Shown here one piece after another: positions 35,917-45,193 of a stretch of 64,000 nucleotides of DNA (positions within the stretch are counted from its first letter, which is position 1; each line of letters opens with the position of its first letter). The DNA is taken from assembly GCA_028690155.1 (NCBI GenBank), contig JAQVBU010000001.1:1-64000 (forward strand), written 5' to 3'. The position numbers were made by a program, and so were the translations under genes. The DNA is from Alphaproteobacteria bacterium. GTDB taxonomy: Bacteria > Pseudomonadota > Alphaproteobacteria > UBA9219. The notes below the pieces were generated by a model that saw only the letters and a list, made by a program, of their open reading frames with translations, did no database searches and was not told the DNA's origin.

Positions 35917-36990
35917 TTACTTCATTTTTGCGCGCGCGTAAGGGTGTGGCCAATCGATATCGACGCCCAAAGCCTGCGCCGCATGCAAGGGCCAGTAGGG
36001 ATCGCGCATCAAAGCCCGGCCGATGACAACGGCATCGGCCTGAGCGGTCGCAAGAATTTGCTCGGCCTGTTCGGCGCTTGTGATTTGTCCAACGGCACCG
36101 ACGGGAATCTGAACGCCTTGCCGGATTGCATCGGCAAAAGGCACTTGATAGCCCGGCCCGGTGATAATCCGCGTTCCCGGAATAAGGCCGCCCGTCGAGA
36201 CGTCGATAAAATCGACGCCGAGCCCTTTCATCTCAGAACACAACGACACCGACTGCGCCACATCCCAACCACCCTCGTCCACCCAATCCGTCGCCGAGAG
36301 GCGCGCGAAAAGCGGGAGCCGCTCCGGCCAGACGGCGCGCACCGCGCGTGTGACGTCAAGAACAAACCTCATACGATTTTCGAGGCTTCCTCCGTATTCG
36401 TCCGTGCGATGATTGGAAAGGGAGGAGAGGAACTGGTGCATCAGATACCCGTGCGCGACATGAAGTTCGAGCACATCATATCCGGCGTCGGCACATCGCT
36501 GCGCCGCCGCGGCAAACGCGTTAACAATCGCTTGGATTTCCCCCAGGCTCAGCTCTTTGGGGATCGGCGACTCTTGATCGAAAGACACGGGCGACGGCCC
36601 CACAACCTCCCATCCGCCTTTCTGGGGCCCAATATACCCGCGGCCTTCCCAAGGAAGACTGGTCGACGCTTTTCGTCCCGCATGGCTCAGCTGAATCCCC
36701 GGCACCGCACCGTTGTCTTTTATGAATTGAACCATGGGCCGCGCCGCCGCAACATGCGCCTCACTCCACATGCCCAAATCTCCCGGACTAATCCGGCCTT
36801 CGGGCATGACCGCCGTCGCTTCCTGAAGAAGGCACGCCGCGCCACCAATCGCGCGGCATCCATAGTGCGTCAGATGCCACAGCGTCGGCATGCCTCCCTC
36901 GGCGCTGTAAAGACACATGGGCGATAAAAAAATGCGATTCCTGAAGGTGACGCCGCGAAGCGTCAGGGGTGAAAAAAGTTTTTGTGTCAT
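35917..36990 (-). CDS. NADH:flavin oxidoreductase, YqjM/NamA type
   Basis: A 357-residue FMN-dependent ene-reductase of the old yellow enzyme family. The N-terminal SPMCLYSA places Cys26 where YqjM-type enzymes have the redox-tuning Cys26; QLSHAGRKAS, ELHVAHGYLMHQFLSSLSNHRTDEYGG in two parts and LFARLSATDWVDEGG follow, and GRALMRDPYWPLHAA ends the barrel. Substrates are usually electrophilic alkenes; the natural one is unknown. ATG 36990 follows GGAGGGCAAC. Likely cytoplasmic and monocistronic, converging on the CobS-like gene. Confidence 0.92.
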   Translation of the reverse strand: MTQKLFSPLTLRGVTFRNRIFLSPMCLYSAEGGMPTLWHLTHYGCRAIGGAACLLQEATAVMPEGRISPGDLGMWSEAHVAAARPMVQFIKDNGAVPGIQLSHAGRKASTSLPWEGRGYIGPQKGGWEVVGPSPVSFDQESPIPKELSLGEIQAIVNAFAAAAQRCADAGYDVLELHVAHGYLMHQFLSSLSNHRTDEYGGSLENRMRFVLDVTRAVRAVWPERLPLFARLSATDWVDEGGWDVAQSVSLCSEMKGLGVDFIDVSTGGLIPGTRIITGPGYQVPFADAIRQGVQIPVGAVGQITSAEQAEQILATAQADAVVIGRALMRDPYWPLHAAQALGVDIDWPHPYARAKMK

Positions 36991-37267
36991 GTTGCCCTCC
37001 TTCCGCGCAAACAACGTTAACCGCCGATCTTGCTTTTTTAGGCCCGAGAATTCCCTTTAGGCAACTCTGCGGGTAAGAATAGATCCGACAATCCAATAAC
37101 AACTTGAAAAACAATAACTTTTATAAAAAAGGTGTCCTACGAACGAAACTGGACTCCTGTATTGCCCTAAGTCTTTGATTATGTTATTGGCTCTCGTTTC
37201 GTTTGGAGGCCGGGAAATTCGCGGCTTCTGTCTCTATCACCTTTTACTCCCTGAGGAGGGATGCTTC

Positions 37268-37471
37268 GTGCAAGTTCTCGTTCGTGATAACAATGTCGAC
37301 CAGGCGCTCCGCGCGTTGAAGAAGAAGCTTCAGCGGGAAGGCGTTTTTCGTGAAATGAAACTGCGCCGCAACTACGAAAAACCATCGGAGCGCAAAGCGC
37401 GCGAAAAGTCCGAATCGGTCCGTCGTCAGCGCAAAGTCGAACGCAAGCGCAAAGAACGCGAAGGCTGCTAG
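37268..37471 (+). CDS. rpsU: 30S ribosomal protein bS21
   Basis: Small-subunit protein bS21 of 67 residues, positively charged. The start is the GTG at 37268 ([20 protein letters not shown]), which matches the family N-terminus exactly and follows TGAGGAGGG with a 7-bp spacer; the frame stays open upstream but that part is unrelated. The C-terminus ([19 protein letters not shown] and on) is the usual basic tail. The AT-rich 36991-37267 stretch upstream must hold its promoter, though I cannot pick one with confidence. Confidence 0.95.
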   Translation: MQVLVRDNNVDQALRALKKKLQREGVFREMKLRRNYEKPSERKAREKSESVRRQRKVERKRKEREGC

Positions 37472-37596
37472 CCTAAGGCAACGTCGTGGCCGTTCCGTTT
37501 TTCGGAGTGGCCTTGGCGTCCGCCTTATAATAAATTGCAAGCGGGGGCCTGAGGCTTTGCAGGCTTCCGCCTTTCTTTTTTCAAGAGCAAGGTTTT

Positions 37597-38382
37597 ATGG
37601 CAACACCTTCTCGCATTCTTCTGACCAATGACGACGGCATCGACGCGACGGGCCTCGAAGTGTTGGAAGCGTGCGTTCGAAGCATTGTGCCTGATGCCGA
37701 TCTTTGGATCATTGCCCCCGAATCCGAACAAAGCGGAACGGCTCAAAGCGTCACCATGCACAACCCGTTGCGTTTGCGCACGTTGAACGAGCGGCGCTTT
37801 ACCGTATCGGGCACACCCTCGGACTGCATGGTTCTTGGGCTTCAACACCTGATGCGCGACGCCCGGCCCGATCTTGTTCTTTCAGGGGTCAACGCAGGCA
37901 TGAACGCCGGTTATGACGTCAACCTTTCCGGCACACTGGGCGCGGCCTTCACCGGCCTGATGTACGGCATCCCCTCAATGGGCATAAGCTTAAAACGCCT
38001 GACGAGACAAAACACCCCATGGCCCACAGCGCATTACGTGTTGCCGCCGTTGCTGTCCTTTTTTCTTGAGAAAGGATGGCCCGAGCGCCAATGCCTATCC
38101 GTCAATATTCCCGCCGTCCCTCCGGAAGAGATCAAGGGCTGGCGCGTCACCACGCCATCGACGGGACGCCGGCCTCCCTTCGCCATCAAACAGGGCGTGG
38201 ATTTGCGCGACCGCGATTATTTTTGGGTTTACCCCCAACACCATGACTTTCATACGCCCGGCGAAGGAACGGACATCGACGCTTTGCTTCAAAACTATGT
38301 ATCGATAACGCCCCTTTCCTTGATGCGCGAAACGGACGGGGCCTCGTGCCCCCTCCCCCCGCCACTCCCCAAAAGTCGATGA
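37597..38382 (+). CDS. surE: 5'/3'-nucleotidase SurE
   Basis: SurE is a metal-dependent survival protein hydrolysing nucleoside monophosphates and short polyphosphate. The 261 residues begin with RILLTNDDGIDATG (TNDDG at 10-14, metal site), followed by APESEQSGTAQSVTM, VSGTPSDCMVLGL, LSGVNAGMNAGYDVNLSGTLGAAFTG and GIPSMGIS, all family signatures. It is coupled to the DUF1491 gene by an ATGA overlap. surE is often near pcm and rpoS, which is not the case here. Confidence 0.95.
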   Translation: MATPSRILLTNDDGIDATGLEVLEACVRSIVPDADLWIIAPESEQSGTAQSVTMHNPLRLRTLNERRFTVSGTPSDCMVLGLQHLMRDARPDLVLSGVNAGMNAGYDVNLSGTLGAAFTGLMYGIPSMGISLKRLTRQNTPWPTAHYVLPPLLSFFLEKGWPERQCLSVNIPAVPPEEIKGWRVTTPSTGRRPPFAIKQGVDLRDRDYFWVYPQHHDFHTPGEGTDIDALLQNYVSITPLSLMRETDGASCPLPPPLPKSR

Positions 38383-38735
38383 CCCAAGGGCGCCCCCCTA
38401 CCGATCTTTGGATACAGGCCTCCACGCGCACGGCCGCTCAAGAGGGCATTCCGGTAACCATTATCCATCGCGGCAATACGGTCATCGGCGCCCTTTTGCT
38501 CAAAATCAATTTGTTGAACGGCATGGCCTTGGTCTTCATGGAAACGCATTATGGCGAAACGCGTTTTTGGATGCCGGTTCTAGGACCCGAGCCCCTGCCG
38601 GAAAAGGACGCCGACGCGTATATGGCCGATCAAAGCCGCGCCGATCCCGACATGTGGCTTGTCGAGGTCGAGGATAAAAAAGGGCGCCTTTGGTTTTCGG
38701 GCAAAATCCTTGATCCCGATGCGCTTCCGTCCTAA
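38379..38735 (+). CDS. DUF1491 family protein
   Basis: A 118-residue protein of the alphaproteobacterial DUF1491 family, of unknown function. Visible are LWIQASTRTAAQEGIPVTII, HRGNTVIGALLLKINLL, MALVFMETHYGETRFWMPV and a C-terminal DPDMWLVEVEDKKGRLWFS. No signal peptide or membrane segment. The ATG at 38379 overlaps the surE stop as ATGA, so it is made with SurE; an earlier in-frame ATG within surE is less likely. Confidence 0.8.
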   Translation: MTQGRPPTDLWIQASTRTAAQEGIPVTIIHRGNTVIGALLLKINLLNGMALVFMETHYGETRFWMPVLGPEPLPEKDADAYMADQSRADPDMWLVEVEDKKGRLWFSGKILDPDALPS

Positions 38736-38819
38736 TCCCCAGGGCCTCCCGCCAAAAAGCTTGTGCGCACCTCGCGAAGTGCCTAGAAAAGAAGGAAAGA
38801 TTTTCAAGGAGGCGCCCCC

Positions 38820-40544
38820 ATGATCGTCCACGCGAACGGTCTTCTTTCGACGCTCGTTATGAGCCTCGTCGCCGCCTTTGCCGGAGGGCTCGCCGTTCGC
38901 GCCGTCAAGCTCCCGCCGATGCTGGGTTACCTTTTCGCCGGCATCCTGATCGGCCCCTCCATGCCGGGCTTCGTCGCCAATCAGGATATGGCGGCCGATC
39001 TCGCCGAAGTCGGTGTCGCGCTTTTGCTTTTCAACATCGGCCTGCATTTCTCCCTGCGCGACCTGATGAGCGTACGGCGCATCGCTGTTTTTGGAGCGCT
39101 GCTTCAAATGAGCCTGTCGTTCGCGCTGGGCAGCGCGGCGGCCAAATTCCTTTTGGGAACCAACGTGCCCACCGCCTTTTTGATGGGCCTCTCCTTCGCC
39201 ATCGCCAGCACAGCCATTTCCTCGCGTATCTTGGAGGAAAAACGCCAGGTGGCGACCTTGGCGGGACGCATCGCCGTCGGCTGGCTCGTCGTTCAGGACA
39301 TCGTGGCCGTTCTCGCCATGGTCGCCATTCCGCCGCTTCTGACTTACGAACGCGCCACCGAAGCCTCGATGGCCTCTTTGCTGGGCCGCACGCTTCTGGA
39401 AATCGCCGGCTTCGGCTTCGTCATGTTCTTCGTCGTCCGACGCTATGTGCCCAAACTTTTGGGCTATGTCGCACGCATCGGCTCACGCGAACTGTTCACC
39501 CTGTCGGTCATTGTCATCGCGCTGGGAATCGCGTATGGGTCGGCCTTGATCTTCGGCGTATCGCTCGCCCTCGGCGCGTTCTTCGCCGGCGTCGCCATCA
39601 GCGAGAGCGATCTGAATTATCACGCCGCCGCCGAAGCCTTGTCGATGCAGCAAATTTTCACCATTCTGTTCTTCGTTTCTGTCGGCATGCTGTTCGATCC
39701 GTCGAGCCTTTTAAAAGCGCCGCTCGAAATCCTGCTGGCGCTCATCGTCATCGTCCTGGGCATGGGCGGCGTGACCGCCTGCATCCTGATCGGCATGCGC
39801 GTTCCGCTCCATGTCGCGGCGTTGATTGGCGGCATGTTCGCTCAAGTAGGAGAAATGTCCTTCGTCCTGAGCCAAATGGGGGGCGATTGGGGCATCCTCT
39901 CGAAACACGATCAAAACCTGATCGTTGCCGTCGCGCTGGTCAGCATCATGATCAATCCCTTCATCATTTCACTGTTCCTGCGCGCCGGCAAATGGGCGAT
40001 CGGGACAAAAGCCCTTATGCACTGGCAAAAATACGGCGAAATCGCGCTTCCCGACGTTCAGTCGCCCCTGACCGACCATGTCATCCTCGTCGGCCATGGA
40101 CGCGTCGGAGGACGTGTGGCCGCCGGATTAAAACGAAACAACATCCCCACCATCGTCATTGAATCCGACAGGCGGCTTATGGAAAAACTCCGTCGAAACG
40201 GAACCATCGTCATCTACGGCGATGCAAGCCGCGAGCCGGTTCTGGCCGCTGCACGCCCCGACGCCGCCAACCTTTTGATCCTGACGATTCCTCAAGGTTC
40301 CCAAGCCCGGCAAATCATCGCGCTGGCCCGGCACATGAACCCCGATATCGACGTCATCGTTCGCGTCCATGAGGAAAGCGAGGCCAAAGCCCTCGCCAAA
40401 CTCAACGTCAGCCTCGCCGTCATGGGCGAACGCGAAATCGCCATCGGCCTTTCGGCCTATGCGCTGCAACATTACGGCGTTGAATCCGGTGTTGTCCTCG
40501 AAACCTTGAACGAGCTCCGCTCCGGCACCGCGACGCCAGGGTGA
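38820..40544 (+). CDS. CPA2 family cation:proton antiporter (YbaL/RosB type)
   Basis: A 574-residue inner-membrane antiporter. About twelve hydrophobic segments (residues 5-390) match the Na+/H+ exchanger domain: AVKLPPMLGYLFAGILIGPS, LLFNIGLHFSLRDLMSVRRI, FAIASTAISSRILEEK. A cytoplasmic TrkA-N domain follows (VILVGHGRVGGRVAAGLKRN, residues about 420-540). It resembles E. coli YbaL more than KefB/KefC; substrate is probably K+ or Na+ against H+. AAGGAGGCG precedes the ATG. It stands alone. Confidence 0.9.
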   Translation: MIVHANGLLSTLVMSLVAAFAGGLAVRAVKLPPMLGYLFAGILIGPSMPGFVANQDMAADLAEVGVALLLFNIGLHFSLRDLMSVRRIAVFGALLQMSLSFALGSAAAKFLLGTNVPTAFLMGLSFAIASTAISSRILEEKRQVATLAGRIAVGWLVVQDIVAVLAMVAIPPLLTYERATEASMASLLGRTLLEIAGFGFVMFFVVRRYVPKLLGYVARIGSRELFTLSVIVIALGIAYGSALIFGVSLALGAFFAGVAISESDLNYHAAAEALSMQQIFTILFFVSVGMLFDPSSLLKAPLEILLALIVIVLGMGGVTACILIGMRVPLHVAALIGGMFAQVGEMSFVLSQMGGDWGILSKHDQNLIVAVALVSIMINPFIISLFLRAGKWAIGTKALMHWQKYGEIALPDVQSPLTDHVILVGHGRVGGRVAAGLKRNNIPTIVIESDRRLMEKLRRNGTIVIYGDASREPVLAAARPDAANLLILTIPQGSQARQIIALARHMNPDIDVIVRVHEESEAKALAKLNVSLAVMGEREIAIGLSAYALQHYGVESGVVLETLNELRSGTATPG

Positions 40545-40593
40545 TTCGAGGCTCTGGTCGGCGAAAAAGCAAACGCGCGCGGCGATCAAAAAA

Positions 40594-41727
40594 TCACGAC
40601 GGAGCAAAGGTAAAGAAATGCTCGTGAGAAATCTGGTATGCAAGCCGCGCCTCTTCCAACTTCTTGCGCGTCAAAGATGAGCCCGGCCGCCGCGCAAGAT
40701 AATTTGCGTCGACAGCAGCCCAGTCAACCAAGCCATCCTGAAGGTCAAAGGGAGATTTGCCAGAAATGGAATAATTTTTCCTCGCCGACATTGTCCCCCC
40801 TTGAGGCAGCGTTGTGTACACGTCATAAAGAGGCAGGACGGTTTTTCCCTCATACGTTCCGTTCGCAAGCCTCTTTTCGGCCTCTGTTGCATAAAGAATA
40901 ATGCCCATGACGATTTCATGGTTCGGCGTTGACTGCCCGATGCTTTGGAAAAGTCCTTGAACGCTTCGAGGAGTCAGGTACATGGTAATACCCTCAAAAA
41001 CGTAGAGCGTTTTGGCCTGCGGGTCGAATCCTTCGGTGCTTTCGACAAGGGCGACGAGATCTTCGGGTCGTTCAAGATCGACACTTCCATAATGGATGTT
41101 TCCAAGCTTTTTTCCGCCCAAAAATTTTTGCGCGAACCCTTCATCCATCAAGCTCCGCCGTTCGTCGATGATGGTCGGCAAGTCCGACAGGATAAACTGA
41201 ACGTGCGGATTGCTTCTGGCATAACGCTCGGCAACCGTGTCGAGCCCGCACGCAGGAATAACGATCTGCGTCGCCCCATGCTTGATCGCCTCGCCCACGC
41301 AACGGTCTATGTACGTCTTTCTGCCCATATAGTGAGACGTAATCCCACTTCTTTCGAAAGACGCATCGTTCTCATACATCGCGCCGGTATAGTCCTTGGA
41401 TCGCCCCCTGCGGAAAAGCTCTAATTCCGTCTTGCGAAAAGCCGTTTCTCGCTCGAGCCGATCAACATAAACCTCCGGATACTCTTTAACCTTGGCGATC
41501 TCCTCGGCAATATCCCGGTTGTCGGCCCCCATTCTTTCGATGAGATATTCCGCCATGGCGATCATGTCTTGGGGAAGCGCCGCAATCAGGTTCTCGTAAC
41601 CCGAAACGGTTCCTTCCTTTTTGTGTTTTTCGTTCAAATAATGAATGGCCAGAATGGACTTCACCATATTGACGCCCTGATAACTTCTTTTTCTGTCCGG
41701 GGTCGCTGCTTGCGTTGCTGCGCGCAT
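40594..41727 (-). CDS. Leucine carboxyl methyltransferase-family protein
   Basis: A 377-residue SAM-dependent methyltransferase of the PPM1/LCMT-like family (the bacterial group often involved in natural-product or unknown O-methylation). Visible are the SAM loop VIPACGLDTVAERYA, FILSDLPTIIDERR and YVFEGITMYLTPRSVQGLF. The N-terminal 110 residues (NEKHKKEGTVSGYENLIAAL and on) are not from a domain I recognise. ATG 41727 follows TTGGAGAAATT. It is divergent from an XRE regulator, with an AT-rich 136-bp gap carrying a palindrome, so that regulator probably controls it. Confidence 0.8.
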   Translation of the reverse strand: MRAATQAATPDRKRSYQGVNMVKSILAIHYLNEKHKKEGTVSGYENLIAALPQDMIAMAEYLIERMGADNRDIAEEIAKVKEYPEVYVDRLERETAFRKTELELFRRGRSKDYTGAMYENDASFERSGITSHYMGRKTYIDRCVGEAIKHGATQIVIPACGLDTVAERYARSNPHVQFILSDLPTIIDERRSLMDEGFAQKFLGGKKLGNIHYGSVDLERPEDLVALVESTEGFDPQAKTLYVFEGITMYLTPRSVQGLFQSIGQSTPNHEIVMGIILYATEAEKRLANGTYEGKTVLPLYDVYTTLPQGGTMSARKNYSISGKSPFDLQDGLVDWAAVDANYLARRPGSSLTRKKLEEARLAYQISHEHFFTFAPS

Positions 41728-41819
41728 AAATTTCTCCAAAGAATAATATCTTTTCTGTCAAATCCGTAATTTCCACAAAGAATACCCTTTTAATAAAAAA
41801 ATAACAAAATCATTGTACA

Positions 41820-41840
41820 AATGATATATTTTATATCATT
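41820..41840. promoter_or_regulatory. Palindromic operator candidate, 9-3-9
   Basis: AATGATATA, TTT, TATATCATT is a perfect inverted repeat of two 9-bp arms around three bases. It lies 24 bp before the XRE gene and 93 bp before the methyltransferase gene, in an AT-rich stretch where both promoters must lie. It is a likely binding site for the XRE regulator. Confidence 0.6.
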
Positions 41841-41863
41841 CAGCCATAAAATTTGGATCACGC

Positions 41864-42589
41864 ATGCACCGCATCTCGCCTTCACAATTACGCGCCGCTC
41901 GAGGCCTTCTTAATTGGTCCAGAGCCGATCTCTCAAAATATTCCGGGATCAGCGCCCCAACAATCGCCCGTTTTGAAAGCGGCATAAACGAACCTGAAAC
42001 AAAAACGACGCGTGCGCTTTGGGATATTTTTGACAAACACCGAGTAATCTTTTCCGAACACCAAGGCGTTCGTTTTAAATCCGACGAAGTTGATGTTTAT
42101 GACGGCATTGAGCGCTTCAACGATTTTTACGACTTCCTCTATGATCATCTAAACACATTCGGAGGGAACGTCTGCGTTTATACCTACAACGAATCTCTTT
42201 TCCCGCGCTTTCGCAAAGACCCCTCCCTTCACATGCGCCGCATGAAAGCGCTGTATGCCCAAAAGAAAATCACGTTCCGCATCTTAACGACGATAAGCGA
42301 TTTTAAGTCCCGCGGGTACGGCGAGTTTCGGTGGCTGCCGAACCAACCGCCTACGCCCACAGGCTTTTATGCTTTTGGCAATTGTTTGGCTTTGATCTCT
42401 TTTGCCGACATGACGGCCCCACACATCGTCGTCATACAGTCGGCGCCTCTTGCTGAAGGATATAGGCAAGGATTTAACATCGCGTGGCGACTTGGAAGAG
42501 AGCCTCCGCCCGCAGACGTCATTCATAAGCTCAAAGAACAAGCCCTGCTGTTTGAAAAAGACGCCGAGGCCGACCCCATGCAGCCATGA
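41864..42589 (+). CDS. XRE-family transcriptional regulator
   Basis: A 241-residue regulator with an N-terminal helix-turn-helix (residues about 6-45; SQLRAARGLLNWSRADLSKY, GISAPTIARFESG) and a C-terminal domain of about 180 residues. That domain contains RWLPNQPPTPTGFYAFGNCL, an ISFADMTAPHIVVIQSAP strand pair and GYRQGFNIAWRL. The pattern recalls the phospholipase-D-like sensor fold of TrmB-type regulators, but this is only a resemblance. It diverges from the methyltransferase gene and a perfect palindrome lies between them. Ligand unknown. Confidence 0.8.
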   Translation: MHRISPSQLRAARGLLNWSRADLSKYSGISAPTIARFESGINEPETKTTRALWDIFDKHRVIFSEHQGVRFKSDEVDVYDGIERFNDFYDFLYDHLNTFGGNVCVYTYNESLFPRFRKDPSLHMRRMKALYAQKKITFRILTTISDFKSRGYGEFRWLPNQPPTPTGFYAFGNCLALISFADMTAPHIVVIQSAPLAEGYRQGFNIAWRLGREPPPADVIHKLKEQALLFEKDAEADPMQP

Positions 42590-42707
42590 ACCGCTCATGA
42601 TGGATTAGAGAAGCCGAAAAGAAGGGCGGGCCCCTACTGGCGAGATAAAGGGCGGACGATCAGGAGAAATCCAACAAACAAACGAAAGCCCGCGGGATCT
42701 TCCCCGG

Positions 42708-43595
42708 TTAGAGGCCGCGGAGAAATTCGGGGCGGAGGGCGGCCGCGCCGTCGCGCGCGTCCGCCACGATAGCGACAAGACCGTCGCGATCCTGCGGCAA
42801 CGTGCCCGCAAGGGGCAAACAGTTCGACGCGTGATTGGAGCGGAACACCACCGGACGCGGCGGGTTCAGGCGCGAGAGTAACAAATGCAATTCCTCGAGA
42901 ACCCCGAGATCGTCCTGAGGCTCGAAGGGCGTTCCGTCCCGTTCGAAGCGCGACACAAATGTTCCGGCCTCTTCCGGACTGAGCATCAGTTGCAGGGTCG
43001 AAAGAAAATCGGGCGGCGCGCGGTTGATGAGCGCGGCCGTGCCTTCGATGTGATCCCGCCATAAACGGCGTCCGCCGAGCCCAAGGATCACCGTCGCCGA
43101 AACGGCGATGCCGGAATCGTGCGCAAGGCCGAGGGCCGAGGCAATTTTGTCGGGGTTCGCCCCTTTTCGAATGCGCGCAAGAATATCGGCCGAGCCGGAT
43201 TCAACGCCAAAGTAAAGAAGCGTCAGCCCCTTCTTGCGCAAGAGCGTCAATTCCTCGGGCGACTTTCTGTTCAAATCGAGAGGCGTCGCATAGCACGACA
43301 CCCGCTCAAGACGAACAAACCGCACCGCCAATTCGTCCAAGATCGCGGCGAGGTCGTCGGGTGGAAGAGCCAGGGCGTCACCGTCGGCGAGAAACACGCG
43401 CCTCGTATCGGGCTGCTCTTCTGCGGCCAGAGCGATGTCGGCAAAAACCTCCTCGCGCGACCGCGCCCGGAAGGTTTTGCTCTTGTACATCGAGCAGAAG
43501 GTGCAGCGATTATGCGAGCAGCCGAGGGTCGCCTGAAGGATCAGGTTATTTCCCTCGCTCGGCGGACGATAAACCGGCAGATCGTAATGAAGCAT
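42708..43595 (-). CDS. Radical SAM protein, Elp3-like cluster motif
   Basis: A 295-residue radical SAM enzyme. The cluster motif is GCSHNRCTFC (Cys26, Cys31, Cys34, spacing CX4CX2C, not the common CX3CX2C). It starts MLHYDLPVYRPPSEGNNLIL, a pattern shared by a widespread uncharacterised family, and has YFGVESGSADILARIRKG and VILGLGG farther on. The C-terminal part (EELHLLLSRLNPPRPVVFRS, ASNCLPLAGTLPQDRDGL) is typical of that family. Start 43595 follows GAGGGG; the frame is open up to 43751. Function unknown; the substrate is not predictable from the sequence. Confidence 0.82.
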   Translation of the reverse strand: MLHYDLPVYRPPSEGNNLILQATLGCSHNRCTFCSMYKSKTFRARSREEVFADIALAAEEQPDTRRVFLADGDALALPPDDLAAILDELAVRFVRLERVSCYATPLDLNRKSPEELTLLRKKGLTLLYFGVESGSADILARIRKGANPDKIASALGLAHDSGIAVSATVILGLGGRRLWRDHIEGTAALINRAPPDFLSTLQLMLSPEEAGTFVSRFERDGTPFEPQDDLGVLEELHLLLSRLNPPRPVVFRSNHASNCLPLAGTLPQDRDGLVAIVADARDGAAALRPEFLRGL

Positions 43596-43977
43596 TCCTA
43601 AAAACCCCTCACTGGCGTGGCACCAGAGCCTTTTGTTTTTTTCTATCGGGATTGTCCCGACCGTCCAATCTCCATGCCGCAGGGCAAGCTCCCAATAAAG
43701 TTGTTCTACCATAACAAGGCGGCATGGGTAACGGACGCGAAGGTACGGCAAGATACCCCTAAAATAGGGAAGCGCCTGAACGGAACGAGAGCAAGCGTCT
43801 TTGTATCGATCATCGGAATTAAGGTTAACGTACCGCTTCCTGTATCGTATTGCTTGTTAAAGCATAGCCCCTTGAAAGTAAAACGGGCTGGTTTCGACAG
43901 CGCTTTGATGATAAAAATAATATCGTATTTTTGCGCCGCTGAGCGCTGACGCTCACCGGTTACCGGAAAGGAAAAAC
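43596..43977. other. Intergenic region between divergent genes
   Basis: No gene is supported here. The stretch is more AT-rich toward 43900, with short hairpins near the next start: TGAGCG/CGCTCA (43940-43945 with 43950-43955) and CCGG/CCGG just before the ribosome-binding site. I cannot pick convincing promoters, although both flanking genes need one. Confidence 0.5.
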
Positions 43978-45036
43978 ATGAAAAACGCCTATAACGTCGT
44001 GCAGATCGGAAATAAAATGGTCGATCTCGTTATCGATCTGGATACGGCTCGGATGAATTTTATAAACACCCGGCTTGAACAAACCGATTCTTCTCTTCCT
44101 AAGCTGTCCCCTGTCGGCGGCCATTACGATGTGCCGGAAATGCACACCGCGCTGAAACGTATTATCCTTGATAATTGGGATGCTTTGGGTGCGCGCAGGG
44201 CCGAAGGCGGCTCGTGCTACAATACTGGCCGCGCCGCTTTGGTTGGGGCGGAAGCGTTGTGTGGAAAAGACGTGGCAAACCGCCTTACGATTGACCACAT
44301 TGCGACCTCTAATGTTCTAGACGCGATTGTCGCTAACATGCCTACGATGCAGAAAGACGGTGTGTTGGTTCGCGAAAAATATCTTTGCAAGAATCCGACC
44401 GCGCGCGCCGTTTCCTTGTCGGAAGCGCAGATCGCCTCGTTGGCAAGCTGTGACGTTCTCTTCTTTCCGCTCTCGACGCCGAACGCTTATCCGAACCTGT
44501 TAGACCAAGCCTTAAAAATTGTCGAAACGGAAAATCCGAACGACGTTGAGATTATCGGAACCTTTCATGGCTATAACGCCGAAAAGAGTCCGGTTAAGCA
44601 TTGGGCCGGAATGAATGCGGCGACGGTTTGGGTTGGCAATGAAAAAGAACTCGGCACACCGGAACTCGCGAACATGCGGGCGGCCTTTCTTGATATGGGC
44701 GACGCTCTGTTAGTCGAAACACACGGGGAAAGGGGGCTCCGTCTCTCGACAGGGGATTTCCGCAAAGATTATCCCGCCGTCCCTGTGCAGGAAGTTTTGG
44801 GGTGTGCCATTGAGGGAACGGCCGGCTGCGGCAACGGGGTCGAAGGCGCAACAATCCTGCATGCGTCAGGCCTGAGCGGCGGCAAAACCAAAGAGGACAA
44901 AGTAAACTGGCTCGGCGCAGCGGCAAACGCGACCGCAGCAGCGGCTACGACCTTCCCGGGAACGACCTTGACGTCTGCACAGATTCCTTTAGTGCGGAAG
45001 GGATTTAACTATCTGACTGGGCACACGCCCCGCTAA
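43978..45036 (+). CDS. PfkB-family protein with altered catalytic motif
   Basis: A 352-residue PfkB-family sugar/nucleoside kinase relative, closest in layout to bacterial adenosine kinase-like proteins. The N-terminus NVVQIGNKMVDLVIDLD, the substrate-binding GGSCYNTGRA (77-86), NEKELG and LLVETHGERGLRLSTGDFRK match the fold. The catalytic DTTGAGD signature reads EGTAGCGNG (279-287), with Asn286 where the catalytic Asp is expected. The protein may be inactive as a kinase or act differently. ATG 43978 follows GGAAAGGAA. It ends in a strong terminator and is followed by tandem repeats and tRNA-Val. Confidence 0.75.
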   Translation: MKNAYNVVQIGNKMVDLVIDLDTARMNFINTRLEQTDSSLPKLSPVGGHYDVPEMHTALKRIILDNWDALGARRAEGGSCYNTGRAALVGAEALCGKDVANRLTIDHIATSNVLDAIVANMPTMQKDGVLVREKYLCKNPTARAVSLSEAQIASLASCDVLFFPLSTPNAYPNLLDQALKIVETENPNDVEIIGTFHGYNAEKSPVKHWAGMNAATVWVGNEKELGTPELANMRAAFLDMGDALLVETHGERGLRLSTGDFRKDYPAVPVQEVLGCAIEGTAGCGNGVEGATILHASGLSGGKTKEDKVNWLGAAANATAAAATTFPGTTLTSAQIPLVRKGFNYLTGHTPR

Positions 45037-45057
45037 TACAACGGGACGTTCTGAAAA

Positions 45058-45101
45058 CCCAACACCGCCGAGCCTTTCGGCGGTGTTGGGAAAAGTTTTT
45101 T
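45058..45101 (+). terminator. Terminator after the PfkB-like gene
   Basis: CCCAACACCGCCGA and TCGGCGGTGTTGGG form a perfect 14-bp stem with a 5-base loop, followed by AAAAG and six T. The A-tract before the T-run makes it slightly unusual. Confidence 0.75.
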
Positions 45102-45193
45102 CGTTTTACAACGCCCTGTCTTTGACAAAATCTAATTCGATAGAGCGGCGGGTCCTTCCCCGGCTGGCGGCAGGACTGCATGGAAGCGGTAGG

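Noticed and set aside
35635..36927. A 430-codon plus-strand frame running from the CobS-like gene into the old yellow enzyme gene
   Set aside because: It starts inside one gene in another frame and is antisense to the next; its sequence resembles no protein.
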